Shown here: positions 34,678-43,554 of the stretch, piece after piece
Position numbering within the stretch: position 1 is the first letter of the stretch
Layout of the letters: each line of letters opens with the position of its first letter
Virus record (IMG/VR): IMGVR_UViG_3300034105_002646
Coordinates: 1-50,318 of that record
Source of the DNA: a virus
DNA length: 50,318 nucleotides
Direction: 5' to 3' (one strand)
Notes under the pieces: model-generated
What the model was told of the DNA's origin: nothing
Database searches by the model: none
What the model saw: the letters and a program-made list of their open reading frames with translations, nothing else
Made by a program: the position numbers and the translations under genes

Positions 34678-34707
34678 CAAATATACTAAAAATTTTCAAA
34701 AAGTCAA
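34678..34707 (-). promoter_or_regulatory. Bacteroidetes-type promoter for gp32
   Basis: Minus-strand TTG (34707-34705), 19-nt spacer, TATATTTG (34685-34678), matching TTG-N17-23-TANNTTTG. It leaves a leader of roughly 60 nt before the gp32 ATG. The -33 element overlaps a small inverted repeat (AAGTGA...TCACTT). Consistent with early or middle transcription by host polymerase. Confidence 0.65.
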
Positions 34708-34822
34708 GTGATTTATTCACTTATTTTTATTAATTGTGATTATTAAATCTTAATTTTTACAAAACTACAACTAATAATTACATTTAACAAGTTTTTATTT
34801 TTATTTTTTTAAATAAAATAAA

Positions 34823-34845
34823 AAACCCTTGATTATCAAGGGTTT
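34823..34845 (-). terminator. rho-independent terminator after the Ala/Pro/Glu-rich gene
   Basis: AAACCCTTGA (34823-34832), loop TTA, TCAAGGGTTT (34836-34845). On the minus strand it is followed by TTTTTATTTTATTT. It lies 22 nt after the stop of the 264-aa gene and upstream of the gp32 promoter. The remainder of the 256-bp gap (34612-34867) holds that promoter and AT-rich leader only. Confidence 0.9.
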
Positions 34846-34867
34846 AGTTAATATAATTAATTTATTA

Positions 34868-35662
34868 TTAAATATCTTCTTCTTCATATTCATCTGGTTT
34901 TACAGCAAAGCTTTGTTTAATATCGTTTTCACTATAATCGTAATCAACAGTATCTTTATCCAATACATATTCTTCTTTTTTATCATTACCCATTACATCA
35001 TATGCACCATGTTTATCAGCCCAATAATCTGTTAATTTTTGAGTGTAAGGACCTGAATGTAATGATTGCATTTCTAATTTTTCAACGTTGGTTGGGTTTC
35101 TTTTCACTATTTCTTTTTCAAGAGCATCAATTTTACCACTAACAGCATCCATACTAGCAATACGTGATTCTAAATCTTCTAATTTTTTCATAAGAAGTTT
35201 AGTATTGTGACTTGCTTTATCAGCAGCACTTTTAGCTTCATCAGTTGAATCAACTAAATCAGTTACATCTAATTCAACTTCATCACCTGCTGGTTCTTCC
35301 ATAGGAACTTCAGGAGCAGCTGGTGTTGGTTCCATAGGTGGTTCTGGAGCTGGTACTTCTTCAGCATTAGCTGGGTTTGGTTCAGCTGGAGGAAGTGCAG
35401 CATCACCTGCTTGAGCATCGCCACCAAAATCTGCTGGTGCGGCTGCTTCTTCACCTGGAGGTGGAACACCTAAATCTTTTGCAATTGCATCACCTGCAGC
35501 TTCTGGGTCTTCATCAGCTTCATCTAAATAAGGACTATTACCTAATATCAGGTCGTCATCATCTAAATTTCTTTCACGCATACCAAAAGAATATTCATTA
35601 ATAGATTTAAATCTATTAAGTTCTTCTTTAAGTAATTCTGGGTTAAATTTTGTTTTCTTCAT
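34868..35662 (-). CDS. Ala/Pro/Glu-rich protein of unknown function (264 aa)
   Basis: N-terminus MKKTKFNPELLKEELNRFKS is helical. About residues 50-130 form a low-complexity Pro/Ala/Glu/Gly tract (PPPGEEAAAPADFGG, PAPEPPMEPTPAAPEVP). A predicted coiled coil follows at about 140-190 (KLLMKKLEDLESRIASMDAV). The C-terminal tail is acidic (DEYEEEDI). It is coupled to the upstream 60-aa gene by an overlapping TAATG. I do not recognise it; an acidic linker plus coiled coil would suit a head scaffold/core, decoration or tether protein. The tract has GC-richer codons than its neighbours. Confidence 0.6.
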   Translation of the reverse strand: MKKTKFNPELLKEELNRFKSINEYSFGMRERNLDDDDLILGNSPYLDEADEDPEAAGDAIAKDLGVPPPGEEAAAPADFGGDAQAGDAALPPAEPNPANAEEVPAPEPPMEPTPAAPEVPMEEPAGDEVELDVTDLVDSTDEAKSAADKASHNTKLLMKKLEDLESRIASMDAVSGKIDALEKEIVKRNPTNVEKLEMQSLHSGPYTQKLTDYWADKHGAYDVMGNDKKEEYVLDKDTVDYDYSENDIKQSFAVKPDEYEEEDI

Positions 35663-35844
35663 TAGAATAATAATTGTCTACCATCTTCTGTTATGATTTT
35701 TTTGTTGATTCTTTCAACTAGGCTTTTATCACCTTTAATCACACAAACACCTGATGTACAATCCATGTTTGGGTCTTTACTTTCATTATTTAAAAAACCT
35801 TCTAAGGCTTTATCTAATTTTTCGTTTTTAATATCTTTTTCCAT
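35662..35844 (-). CDS. small conserved-looking phage protein (60 aa)
   Basis: A 60-aa protein: charged N-terminal helix, then DCTSGVCVIKGDKSLVERIN and KKIITEDGRQLLF. The C-x5-C pair and the closing 'EDGRQLL' look like a conserved short motif, but I cannot name a function. Its stop overlaps the next ATG by one base (TAATG), so it is translationally coupled to the Ala/Pro/Glu-rich protein. An ATATTTATA motif lies 30 nt upstream. Confidence 0.65.
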   Translation of the reverse strand: MEKDIKNEKLDKALEGFLNNESKDPNMDCTSGVCVIKGDKSLVERINKKIITEDGRQLLF

Positions 35845-35874
35845 AACTAATTTATTTAAGTTTGTTATTTTATA

Positions 35875-35883
35875 TATAAATAT
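35875..35883 (-). promoter_or_regulatory. ATATTTATA promoter-like motif before the 60-aa gene
   Basis: TATAAATAT on the plus strand, giving ATATTTATATATAAAATAAC on the minus strand, 30 nt before the ATG. It is the same spacing as at the helicase gene. Inferred. Confidence 0.4.
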
Positions 35884-35893
35884 CGAGAAATGA

Positions 35894-36295
35894 TTAAAAA
35901 ACTCTACTTATATTTAAAATCTTAACTTCTTTATCTTTAAGTAGTATAAATTTATCTTGATATTCTTCCCAATTGATTTTAATTTCTTTATAATCTATAT
36001 TACCAATAGATGTTTCTGTTTTTTCTTCAATTAGTTTATTTAACGCATTTATAGTATATAATGCATTACCTTTTTTATGGATAATAACTGCACTAGGGAA
36101 TAATTCTTTAAAATTTAATGATTTATCGTCTGGTATTGTAATTTTGAAGGTTAGTATAAGTTTTGATTCATCTTCATTATCTTTATAGCAGAATACTTTT
36201 TCTTTACCGATAAAAAATTTAGCTTCTAAATAACTTAGAAACCATTCAACTCTTTCTGGGAAAATAAATGATGCTAGTAGGTTTGTTTTACTCAT
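35894..36295 (-). CDS. hypothetical protein (133 aa)
   Basis: A 133-aa protein with no recognised family; mixed alpha/beta, e.g. LLASFIFPERVEWFLSYLEA and KLILTFKITIPDDKSLNF. It overlaps the upstream 199-aa gene by 8 nt, so it is made from the same transcript, which starts at a host-type promoter. Early or middle accessory function is inferred only from that promoter. Confidence 0.6.
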   Translation of the reverse strand: MSKTNLLASFIFPERVEWFLSYLEAKFFIGKEKVFCYKDNEDESKLILTFKITIPDDKSLNFKELFPSAVIIHKKGNALYTINALNKLIEEKTETSIGNIDYKEIKINWEEYQDKFILLKDKEVKILNISRVF

Positions 36296-36887
36296 TGATT
36301 ATTGATACTAAATATGGAATATATCGAGCTTGAAGGTCCATTTCTTCTAAGTTCTTTTTATATTCTATAAGTATCTCATCATCTGTCAAAAAGACATTAC
36401 TAATCGATTTAATTTTTGTAATTAATTTCTTATTATCCATTCCAACATATCTAGTTAATTTTAAATCTATTCCAAATATTAAATTATCACTATAAATATA
36501 TATCATATCATTATGAATATATGTGGTAATATGTTTAAATTCACGTATTTTTTGGATAACACGTTTAAGAGTTCTGGTTTTATTTTGAATAAGGTCAATA
36601 AAATAGTAGGTTACGCCTTTAAGTAAATCATAATAAACTTTATTAATGAAAAAGTTTAAATCTTCAGCATATTTGTCACGTTTCTGAGTTTTTTTAAATG
36701 TCCAATAAACATTTGGTGCTAAACAAATATCTGTAATGTCAAAATCAGGGTATAGTTTATCAGCATGGTTTAGACCTACTATTAAAGTAGGAAGACCATG
36801 TTGTATTTCATCCATGGTCTTTACTACATTAAAAATTTCCGAAACGTCTATTGTATTATCTGAAACTATGTTTGCAATCTTTTTCAT
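36288..36887 (-). CDS. hypothetical early/middle protein (199 aa)
   Basis: A 199-aa protein with no recognised family. A central stretch (residues ~70-115) is rich in Lys/Arg and aromatics (KTQKRDKYAEDLNFF, RTLKRVIQKIREFKH), suggesting nucleic-acid or partner binding. The rest is alpha/beta. The -7 box of a good Bacteroidetes promoter lies only 4 nt before the ATG, so the mRNA may be nearly leaderless. The promoter is embedded at the 3' end of the large hub gene. First gene of a two-gene unit with the 133-aa gene. Confidence 0.65.
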   Translation of the reverse strand: MKKIANIVSDNTIDVSEIFNVVKTMDEIQHGLPTLIVGLNHADKLYPDFDITDICLAPNVYWTFKKTQKRDKYAEDLNFFINKVYYDLLKGVTYYFIDLIQNKTRTLKRVIQKIREFKHITTYIHNDMIYIYSDNLIFGIDLKLTRYVGMDNKKLITKIKSISNVFLTDDEILIEYKKNLEEMDLQARYIPYLVSIINE

Positions 36888-36891
36888 TTTG

Positions 36892-36922
36892 CAAATGTAC
36901 TAAATTATTTTTAAATATCAAA
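36892..36922 (-). promoter_or_regulatory. Bacteroidetes-type promoter at the end of the hub gene
   Basis: Minus-strand TTTG (36922-36919), 19-nt spacer, TACATTTG (36899-36892), an exact match to TTTG-N19-21-TANNTTTG. It overlaps the last codons and stop of the 2104-aa gene and ends 4 nt before the ATG of the 199-aa gene. Confidence 0.7.
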
Positions 36923-39900
36923 TTTCTTTAGGAAAATACCATTTTTTAGTTTTAATCATATTACTAATGTCAGTTGCATATGTGACTCTTTTATTATATG
37001 TATTATCTATTTTATTCATCTGCGTTAATCTTTTTTCAACTTGTTCTGAAGTAAAACTACTCATCCCTAAACTACCACTTTCATAAGTAATATAAAATAT
37101 CTTAGTAGCATTTGCAATATCAGTATTTGATGCTAAATTTTTACCAGTATATTTCCAACTACCATTTAATTCATATTTTAAATATTGTATTTGGTCTTTA
37201 TATGATGTTTTATCTAAATTATTAGTTTTTAACCAATTTAAAAGGTTTGTTTTTCTTTCGTTAACCCATTGTACTAATCCATAATCACCACCATCAGAAT
37301 TTAATGCTGTTGGTTTGAATTTACTTTCTTGATAAATATTACCCATAATGGCAGCAATTGCCACATCACCATATCCTAATTGTTTTTTTAATTCTTCATA
37401 TATAAGTTTAGTTTCTATTTGTTCTCCGTTATCTACTGTTCCTTGGTCATTTTTAGTAAAAACATATTTACAACCATTATAAATAGCTGGTTTTCCGTCT
37501 TTACCTTTTGGATTTTTAACAATATCAATTTTTTGTGTTTGTCTTGGTAAAATTGTAGTCTTATATCCACCAACAGTTAGTGGGTTAGTTTCCATTATAC
37601 ATTTAGCGGCAGTACCATGATATTCATAATGCCAATATTCATTATATTTTCCTTTACCATCTCTAATACCAAAAGGTGATGCAAAACCATATTTCCATGA
37701 ATTAGCTAATAACCATTCTAATGCTGGGTTATTTGCAATTTTAAACCATTTTAAATTTTGTTCTGTTGGAATTAAATTACCTTTTTTATCTGCCATTTTA
37801 AAATCTATAGCAATACCGTATTGGTGGTAAGAAACTCCTGGTGCTTTATTAGCACCTGAGTTTGCTTGGTCTTCAGGACTTCTAAAAGCTGATGTTATTT
37901 GAGCATAATACGTGTTATTATCATTAGGGTATTTAAATCCACTAAATCCAGCTTCATTTTTCATCCAATCAACCCATGCCTTCAACATTTCTTCTAGTGG
38001 TTTAATTGCTTCACTTATTAATCTATTTTTACTAGTACTTGATGATATTTGACTTCTAATTCCAGGTATTGCTGGTATAGCTGTCATAGTTATATAACCA
38101 GCTTCAATATTAGATGGTATACCACCATTTTCATCAATTGTACCAATAATAGGTGGTACACTTTTACTACCAACAGTACCAGTTGCATTACTAGCATTTG
38201 CTGAAAGTTCCATACTATCTAACATTCCCATATAAAAATCAGAACCACTTAATAATTCAGTTTTTGGGTATCTAACCCTAACACCATTAAATGTTGTTAA
38301 CATGTGGTTTGGTTTTATCGAGTGTTTTACACGTGTAATAAGATATGCACCATGAAACATAGGGATATTATTTAATTGAAAATGCATCATTGGTTGAATC
38401 ATCGCATTCCCCATCATTTCAACTTCAGCCTTGTAACTTCTAACAGAATAAACACTATATATGTTCTGACCACCAAGACTTATATTATTTTCAGAAGCTG
38501 TATGTGTTATGGAGTCAGTTATTTTTAATGATTCATCAGTTTCACCAAATTCACTTTGGTCAAGTGTTATATCTTTAAATATATTTTGATTTTGTTGTGA
38601 ATAATTTACTGAAAATACAGCAACATCATTTTCATAATCATTACTACTACCAACAAAATCAGATGGGACATCTAAAATATCTTTACCAGATGGACCAACA
38701 CATTGAAAATCAACACCATCATTTGGATATTCTGATTCTGAAAAATCTAAGTGTTTTGAAGATTCACCAGCATATACACTAACAAAACTAGGTCCACATA
38801 CAGCATTTTTTATTTCATTATAATTAGGATAAGTATCAAACATTGACGCTAATGTATCTGGGTCATTATAATTAATAAATGTTGGTAATGGTATAAACGT
38901 GAAATGATTTGATGCTAATAATTGACTAATGGCATCAAATATTGATGTATTAGGGGTATTCATTAAATAATCATTAACTGGTACAGGATTCATATAAAAT
39001 AATTTACCTATATCATTAAATGCTCTATCAACAAACCTAAAACTATCAATTAATCTAGTTTTAGTGTCATTTGGTCGATATTTTTTTTGTAAACCTGTAT
39101 CAACGGTATTTGTTACACCACCACACTGAAAAATAATATTATTTGCATTATCAACACCAGCAAGCCATTTATCATTTATATTTTTACATGTTTTATATAA
39201 TTGAAATTTAATTGCATCGGTATCACTAGTTCCAAATATTTCTATTTCTGCTTTTGCTATATCAGCATTTATTGCATTTGTGAACCATTTATCATTTATT
39301 ATTTTAATTGCTGTATTAAAATAAGCATCAAAATTTGTTTTATTGGTCTTTACTGGGGCATATTGTTCTTTTGAGATTACAGGGTCTTTCCAAATTTGAA
39401 AACCAGTGTTAGCTAATATAACTTCTTCATTCATCATAGCAACAATCATACCTACTGGTGATGTTAAATCATTTGCATAACCATTAAGCATTAAGTTTAT
39501 TTGACCAAAATCTTTTCCATCAGAATTTTTAAAATTTTCATCACCAATTAATGGTACCATCCATTGGTATTTATCAACATTATGTAAATTTCCTGTTATA
39601 CTAGTAGTCTTAATATAATTAATACCATCAATTTCTTGTGCTTCGTTTTCGTCTTCTATATGTTTTTGGATTTCACCCCATTTTTTATCAAATGTTTCTA
39701 ATTTTCCATCTGAAACTATTTGAAGCATATCATTTAATGTATTAAAATCTAAATCACTTTCACTATTATCACCTTGTATTGTAGAATTTTTATGTACAAA
39801 ATTAAAAAATATGTTTTTAAAAACATTTCTTACATTATAGGGTAATGCAAATAATACATAGGGTAAATCAGTATAATCATCAATAGATGTTGCATATACT

Positions 39901-42900
39901 AACATTTTACTAATATCTTTATTGATTAGTGGTTTTTGATAATCATTTATACCAAGATAACCACGTCTATATGGGTGATATATATCAACAACGTTTTTAT
40001 TTTTATCACCTTTAGCAAATTTTAAAGGGTCACTAGCACCAGCACCAGAATTAGCATCATTTATTAAACCATCTGAATCCAATTTTACATCACCAGCATC
40101 TCTCCTCCATATTAAACCTCCAACATATGCTGCCCATAATCTAGGAACATGTATAAAACCATTTCTTATATTAAATAATTGTTTAATTTCTGGTTTTTCA
40201 AAAGGCATACCATTCCATGGGAGAGTACTTAAAAATAATAAAGCTTTAGAATATAATGGAAAATCAGATGTACTTTGAGCATAATAAAATCTACTACCAA
40301 ATAAACTATAATTAAAGTTTGATTTTCCAATATATAAAGGTGATTCATCAATATTATAAATAGCATCCGAATAAGTTGCATCAACAAATGGATATGAAGT
40401 TGTTTTTAAATCTAGATTAGCCATTATTGACCAATTACTACCAATTTTATCAAATTTATTTTGAAAAGCTTTATCTCTTATTTTTGTTGGGTCCCACCAA
40501 TTCAAAGTTATTCCACCATAATCATAATATGGGCTAAGACCTTTATTAAAATTAATTAAATCATAAGATGTTGTTGAACCTTTTATTAAAGCTAAACCTA
40601 TTAGACTTTCTTCTTTATAAAATAAATTTCTTAATTTTAAATCTTTTAAGGTGTCATCACCCCAATCCATATTTACAAATTCTTGCATACCATGTATTCC
40701 ACCAAAAGGGTTAAAATTAGCATCAATCACTTGTTTAGGTGTTGTTAAAATTTTTTTAATTTTTTCAAGTATTATATAATTATCATCTATTTTAACATTT
40801 GCTGGTTTAACACTAGTATCTAAATTTGGTGTGTTATTAAATTCTGAAGATTTGATTTCTTTTAAATAAATAGCACCATCATCAGTATTTTTGTAATTGT
40901 TACTATAATAAATAAAAGTTTCCCCATTATCCATCTTTAAAGTTTTTTTCTCTACACTATTTTTGTAATTACTTAAAAATATAGTATCAGTACCACTATT
41001 TACATAATGTTTTTCATCTTGGGTATTATAATCCCATATTCCTGAAAAACCATCACTAATTGGTAAAATAATTTGACCTTCTACTTGATTAGTGGGTGGT
41101 GCATACCCTATATAATCATATTTATACTTATCATCAATAAAAAACTTTCCATCTGGTGATTGGTTTTTAGTTATTGCATCACCCCTTAATTGAAAAAAAT
41201 TATCTGGTGTTTTATAATTATTAAATATCGTATGTTTAATGTTAGTATCTTCAATAGTATTAATCATTGTCATGGTATCTATTTCAGCCATTTCTTGTAT
41301 TTCAGTAATATCTAATAAATCATTATAACCTAAAAAAGTCATAGCTCTAATTAACATTAAATTAACTATTTCTTTTTCTGATGAAAATCCATTTTTACCG
41401 ATTCTAGCATAAGGTGTTGTTGGTACAAATAACTTACTGTCTGCTGGATTTACTGGAAACCAACTATTTTCTGCTTGATTTGTAATATTTATAGCATTTT
41501 CAGTTTGTTGTTCAGCTTTTATAAAACCATTTAATAAATCTTCTATAAATGCTATTTCATTTACATCCGATGGTTTTTCCAATATTGGTGTTGGTTTTAA
41601 AGAACCTAAATATTTTTCAACATAACTTTCTTTATTATCTACAGTTTTTGCTTCTCTATAACCAGGCCATGAAAGAATATGTTTATCAGTATCTTTTACA
41701 TTTTTGATATCAACACTTTTTTGGTTTTGAAATTTTTTATTAATTTGGATATTTCTTAATCCACTTGAATCTTGTTCTGCCTCACTTGAAACTTGATATA
41801 TTGATTCCATAAATACTTCAACTGCTGTTGTAAAAATTTCAATTATGTTTCTAATTGTAGGGTCTAAACCAAGTTTAGTTTTAATATTTTTTCTAACTGC
41901 TTCACCTAGATTTTTTTCAGCTATTTTTTGTGATTCCTCTAATAAGGGTCTAATTCTATTTATTTCAGCAAAAGCGTATGTTAAATTCCATGATTCAAAT
42001 TTTGTTGTATCAGTCATTACACCAGTAAGGTTATTATCAACATTATGGATATATTCTATTATTTGATAACCTACAGTACTAGAAGAATTTTGAGTATTCT
42101 TAATAATTTCATTTAATCCATCTACTGTAGTCTCACCAAGATAAGAATAAGAACCATATGATATATCAAAAAATGTAGTATTTATTTGTATATTTGAATT
42201 TGTATTAAAATCTGTTAATAATTTATCAATATTTGTTTTATAATCAGCAATGTATGTATTAGCTTTTGTTTCATGAACACTTGGTTTAATAATATAATTA
42301 AAATTAAGTGGTAAATTTGTTTGTCTTATATCTAATTGACTACCTAATCCAGTTATAGCATCTTTTATATCGTTAAGTTTTGATATTTTATCTTTAGTAT
42401 TTGTTATTTCTATAGCGTTAACATCGTCAGCGGCTAATTTTTTAACATCTCCATTAATATTAGAGATAGCAATCATTAAATCAGTTAAAGTCATAATTTT
42501 ACCTAATCCATCTAAATTCCTAACATTATTAATATCCTGATATTTTTGTCCACCAATTGTAGTAAATGGAATTGCTTTAAGATATCCAATAAGCATATCA
42601 GACATCATAGCATATGTAAAACCAATAAAATTAGCAGTAATTTCAAAATTACCAGTTTGAGAATTAAATTTAGAATTAAATTTTGTCATATGTAGACAAT
42701 ATTCAACAGGTAAACCATAATATCCTTTAATTGTTAATCTAAATAAAGGATATGGTAATTGAAAAAATGTAGAATATTTATTTTTTCCACCTGTAATATT
42801 TGCTTCATTTTGAAATATAGCTGACCCTCTCACATCAATAAAATTGATTGTGATTAATGGTGCTTGTTGCGAATTAAAGTCAATATCAATACTAGTAATA

Positions 42901-43232
42901 CCTAAACTCTCACCAGCATTATTTGTTGCATTATCATCAAATATTGTTGTTAAATCAGTATAATTTGTTGTAAGTACTTTTTTACCATTAACGTTACTAC
43001 CATCAATGAAATTAATACTTATATCCCCTTGAGTATTAAATGTACCAGTAGTATTATTAGTAGCAGTTAAAATGGTTCTACCTTTTTTATATGTACTTAA
43101 AATAACTGAAATTGTTAAATCTTCATTATTTACTGGTATATTACTAAATGAATCATTACTATGTATTTTATTTGGGTCAATTATTTTTAATCTCCCACTT
43201 TTGCAACTTATTTTATCTTCACTATTCGCCAT
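36918..43232 (-). CDS. giant baseplate hub protein with M15 peptidase and phage tail lysozyme domains (2104 aa)
   Basis: N-terminal ~250 residues look like a tail hub (DVRGSAIFQNEAN; LPYPLFRLTIKGYYGLPVEY). About 1596-1650 carry EVEMMGNAMIQPMMHFQLNN and HGAYLITRVKHSI, a typical hub/gp27-D-like strand pattern. Residues ~1773-1880 form an M15/VanY-type D-Ala-D-Ala peptidase: SYHQYGIAIDF (S-x-H-x2-G-x-A-x-D) and EYWHYEYHG. Residues ~1943-2104 resemble phage tail lysozyme: AAIMGNIYQESKFKPTALN (Glu) and DYGLVQWVNERK. So peptidoglycan peptidase and muramidase activities seem fused to the hub, where T4 uses gp5 lysozyme and gp27 as separate chains. The start overlaps the upstream 106-aa gene by 11 nt. 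Confidence 0.85.
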   Translation of the reverse strand: MANSEDKISCKSGRLKIIDPNKIHSNDSFSNIPVNNEDLTISVILSTYKKGRTILTATNNTTGTFNTQGDISINFIDGSNVNGKKVLTTNYTDLTTIFDDNATNNAGESLGITSIDIDFNSQQAPLITINFIDVRGSAIFQNEANITGGKNKYSTFFQLPYPLFRLTIKGYYGLPVEYCLHMTKFNSKFNSQTGNFEITANFIGFTYAMMSDMLIGYLKAIPFTTIGGQKYQDINNVRNLDGLGKIMTLTDLMIAISNINGDVKKLAADDVNAIEITNTKDKISKLNDIKDAITGLGSQLDIRQTNLPLNFNYIIKPSVHETKANTYIADYKTNIDKLLTDFNTNSNIQINTTFFDISYGSYSYLGETTVDGLNEIIKNTQNSSSTVGYQIIEYIHNVDNNLTGVMTDTTKFESWNLTYAFAEINRIRPLLEESQKIAEKNLGEAVRKNIKTKLGLDPTIRNIIEIFTTAVEVFMESIYQVSSEAEQDSSGLRNIQINKKFQNQKSVDIKNVKDTDKHILSWPGYREAKTVDNKESYVEKYLGSLKPTPILEKPSDVNEIAFIEDLLNGFIKAEQQTENAINITNQAENSWFPVNPADSKLFVPTTPYARIGKNGFSSEKEIVNLMLIRAMTFLGYNDLLDITEIQEMAEIDTMTMINTIEDTNIKHTIFNNYKTPDNFFQLRGDAITKNQSPDGKFFIDDKYKYDYIGYAPPTNQVEGQIILPISDGFSGIWDYNTQDEKHYVNSGTDTIFLSNYKNSVEKKTLKMDNGETFIYYSNNYKNTDDGAIYLKEIKSSEFNNTPNLDTSVKPANVKIDDNYIILEKIKKILTTPKQVIDANFNPFGGIHGMQEFVNMDWGDDTLKDLKLRNLFYKEESLIGLALIKGSTTSYDLINFNKGLSPYYDYGGITLNWWDPTKIRDKAFQNKFDKIGSNWSIMANLDLKTTSYPFVDATYSDAIYNIDESPLYIGKSNFNYSLFGSRFYYAQSTSDFPLYSKALLFLSTLPWNGMPFEKPEIKQLFNIRNGFIHVPRLWAAYVGGLIWRRDAGDVKLDSDGLINDANSGAGASDPLKFAKGDKNKNVVDIYHPYRRGYLGINDYQKPLINKDISKMLVYATSIDDYTDLPYVLFALPYNVRNVFKNIFFNFVHKNSTIQGDNSESDLDFNTLNDMLQIVSDGKLETFDKKWGEIQKHIEDENEAQEIDGINYIKTTSITGNLHNVDKYQWMVPLIGDENFKNSDGKDFGQINLMLNGYANDLTSPVGMIVAMMNEEVILANTGFQIWKDPVISKEQYAPVKTNKTNFDAYFNTAIKIINDKWFTNAINADIAKAEIEIFGTSDTDAIKFQLYKTCKNINDKWLAGVDNANNIIFQCGGVTNTVDTGLQKKYRPNDTKTRLIDSFRFVDRAFNDIGKLFYMNPVPVNDYLMNTPNTSIFDAISQLLASNHFTFIPLPTFINYNDPDTLASMFDTYPNYNEIKNAVCGPSFVSVYAGESSKHLDFSESEYPNDGVDFQCVGPSGKDILDVPSDFVGSSNDYENDVAVFSVNYSQQNQNIFKDITLDQSEFGETDESLKITDSITHTASENNISLGGQNIYSVYSVRSYKAEVEMMGNAMIQPMMHFQLNNIPMFHGAYLITRVKHSIKPNHMLTTFNGVRVRYPKTELLSGSDFYMGMLDSMELSANASNATGTVGSKSVPPIIGTIDENGGIPSNIEAGYITMTAIPAIPGIRSQISSSTSKNRLISEAIKPLEEMLKAWVDWMKNEAGFSGFKYPNDNNTYYAQITSAFRSPEDQANSGANKAPGVSYHQYGIAIDFKMADKKGNLIPTEQNLKWFKIANNPALEWLLANSWKYGFASPFGIRDGKGKYNEYWHYEYHGTAAKCIMETNPLTVGGYKTTILPRQTQKIDIVKNPKGKDGKPAIYNGCKYVFTKNDQGTVDNGEQIETKLIYEELKKQLGYGDVAIAAIMGNIYQESKFKPTALNSDGGDYGLVQWVNERKTNLLNWLKTNNLDKTSYKDQIQYLKYELNGSWKYTGKNLASNTDIANATKIFYITYESGSLGMSSFTSEQVEKRLTQMNKIDNTYNKRVTYATDISNMIKTKKWYFPKEI

Positions 43233-43542
43233 ATAATTGTTTATGTGTTGTTACTCCTGTTGTATATCTACTTAATGCACTATCATAAGGAAATGGTATC
43301 CTTATAATGGTAGAATCAGGTATGTTAAATTCTAACCCACCGAATTCTGGATTAGCTAACATAATTAACCACCCACTATAAGGGTTATTATAATACGTAT
43401 TACTTAATTTGTCAAGTCTACTGCTAATTTCTTTATACACAACGTATTTATCTGCAGGGTCTACAGGTATAGTAATACCTGGTATTGGTTTAATTTCAGA
43501 ATTAATTCTGAATTTGTTATATCTATCAAAGTAATTTGCCAT
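43222..43542 (-). CDS. small LysM-like/gp53-like baseplate protein (106 aa)
   Basis: A 106-aa protein whose centre reads NPYSGWLIMLANPEFGGLEF then IPDSTIIRIPFP, a LysM-like pattern (N...G..I.IP) found in tail protein X/gp53-type baseplate components. It lies 12 nt after the 1259-aa gene's upstream end and overlaps the hub gene by 11 nt, inside the hub cluster. T4 gp53 closes the wedge and includes a LysM-like fold; equivalence is plausible but unproven, and this protein is shorter. Confidence 0.6.
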   Translation of the reverse strand: MANYFDRYNKFRINSEIKPIPGITIPVDPADKYVVYKEISSRLDKLSNTYYNNPYSGWLIMLANPEFGGLEFNIPDSTIIRIPFPYDSALSRYTTGVTTHKQLYGE

Positions 43543-43554
43543 AATTTATTTTTT

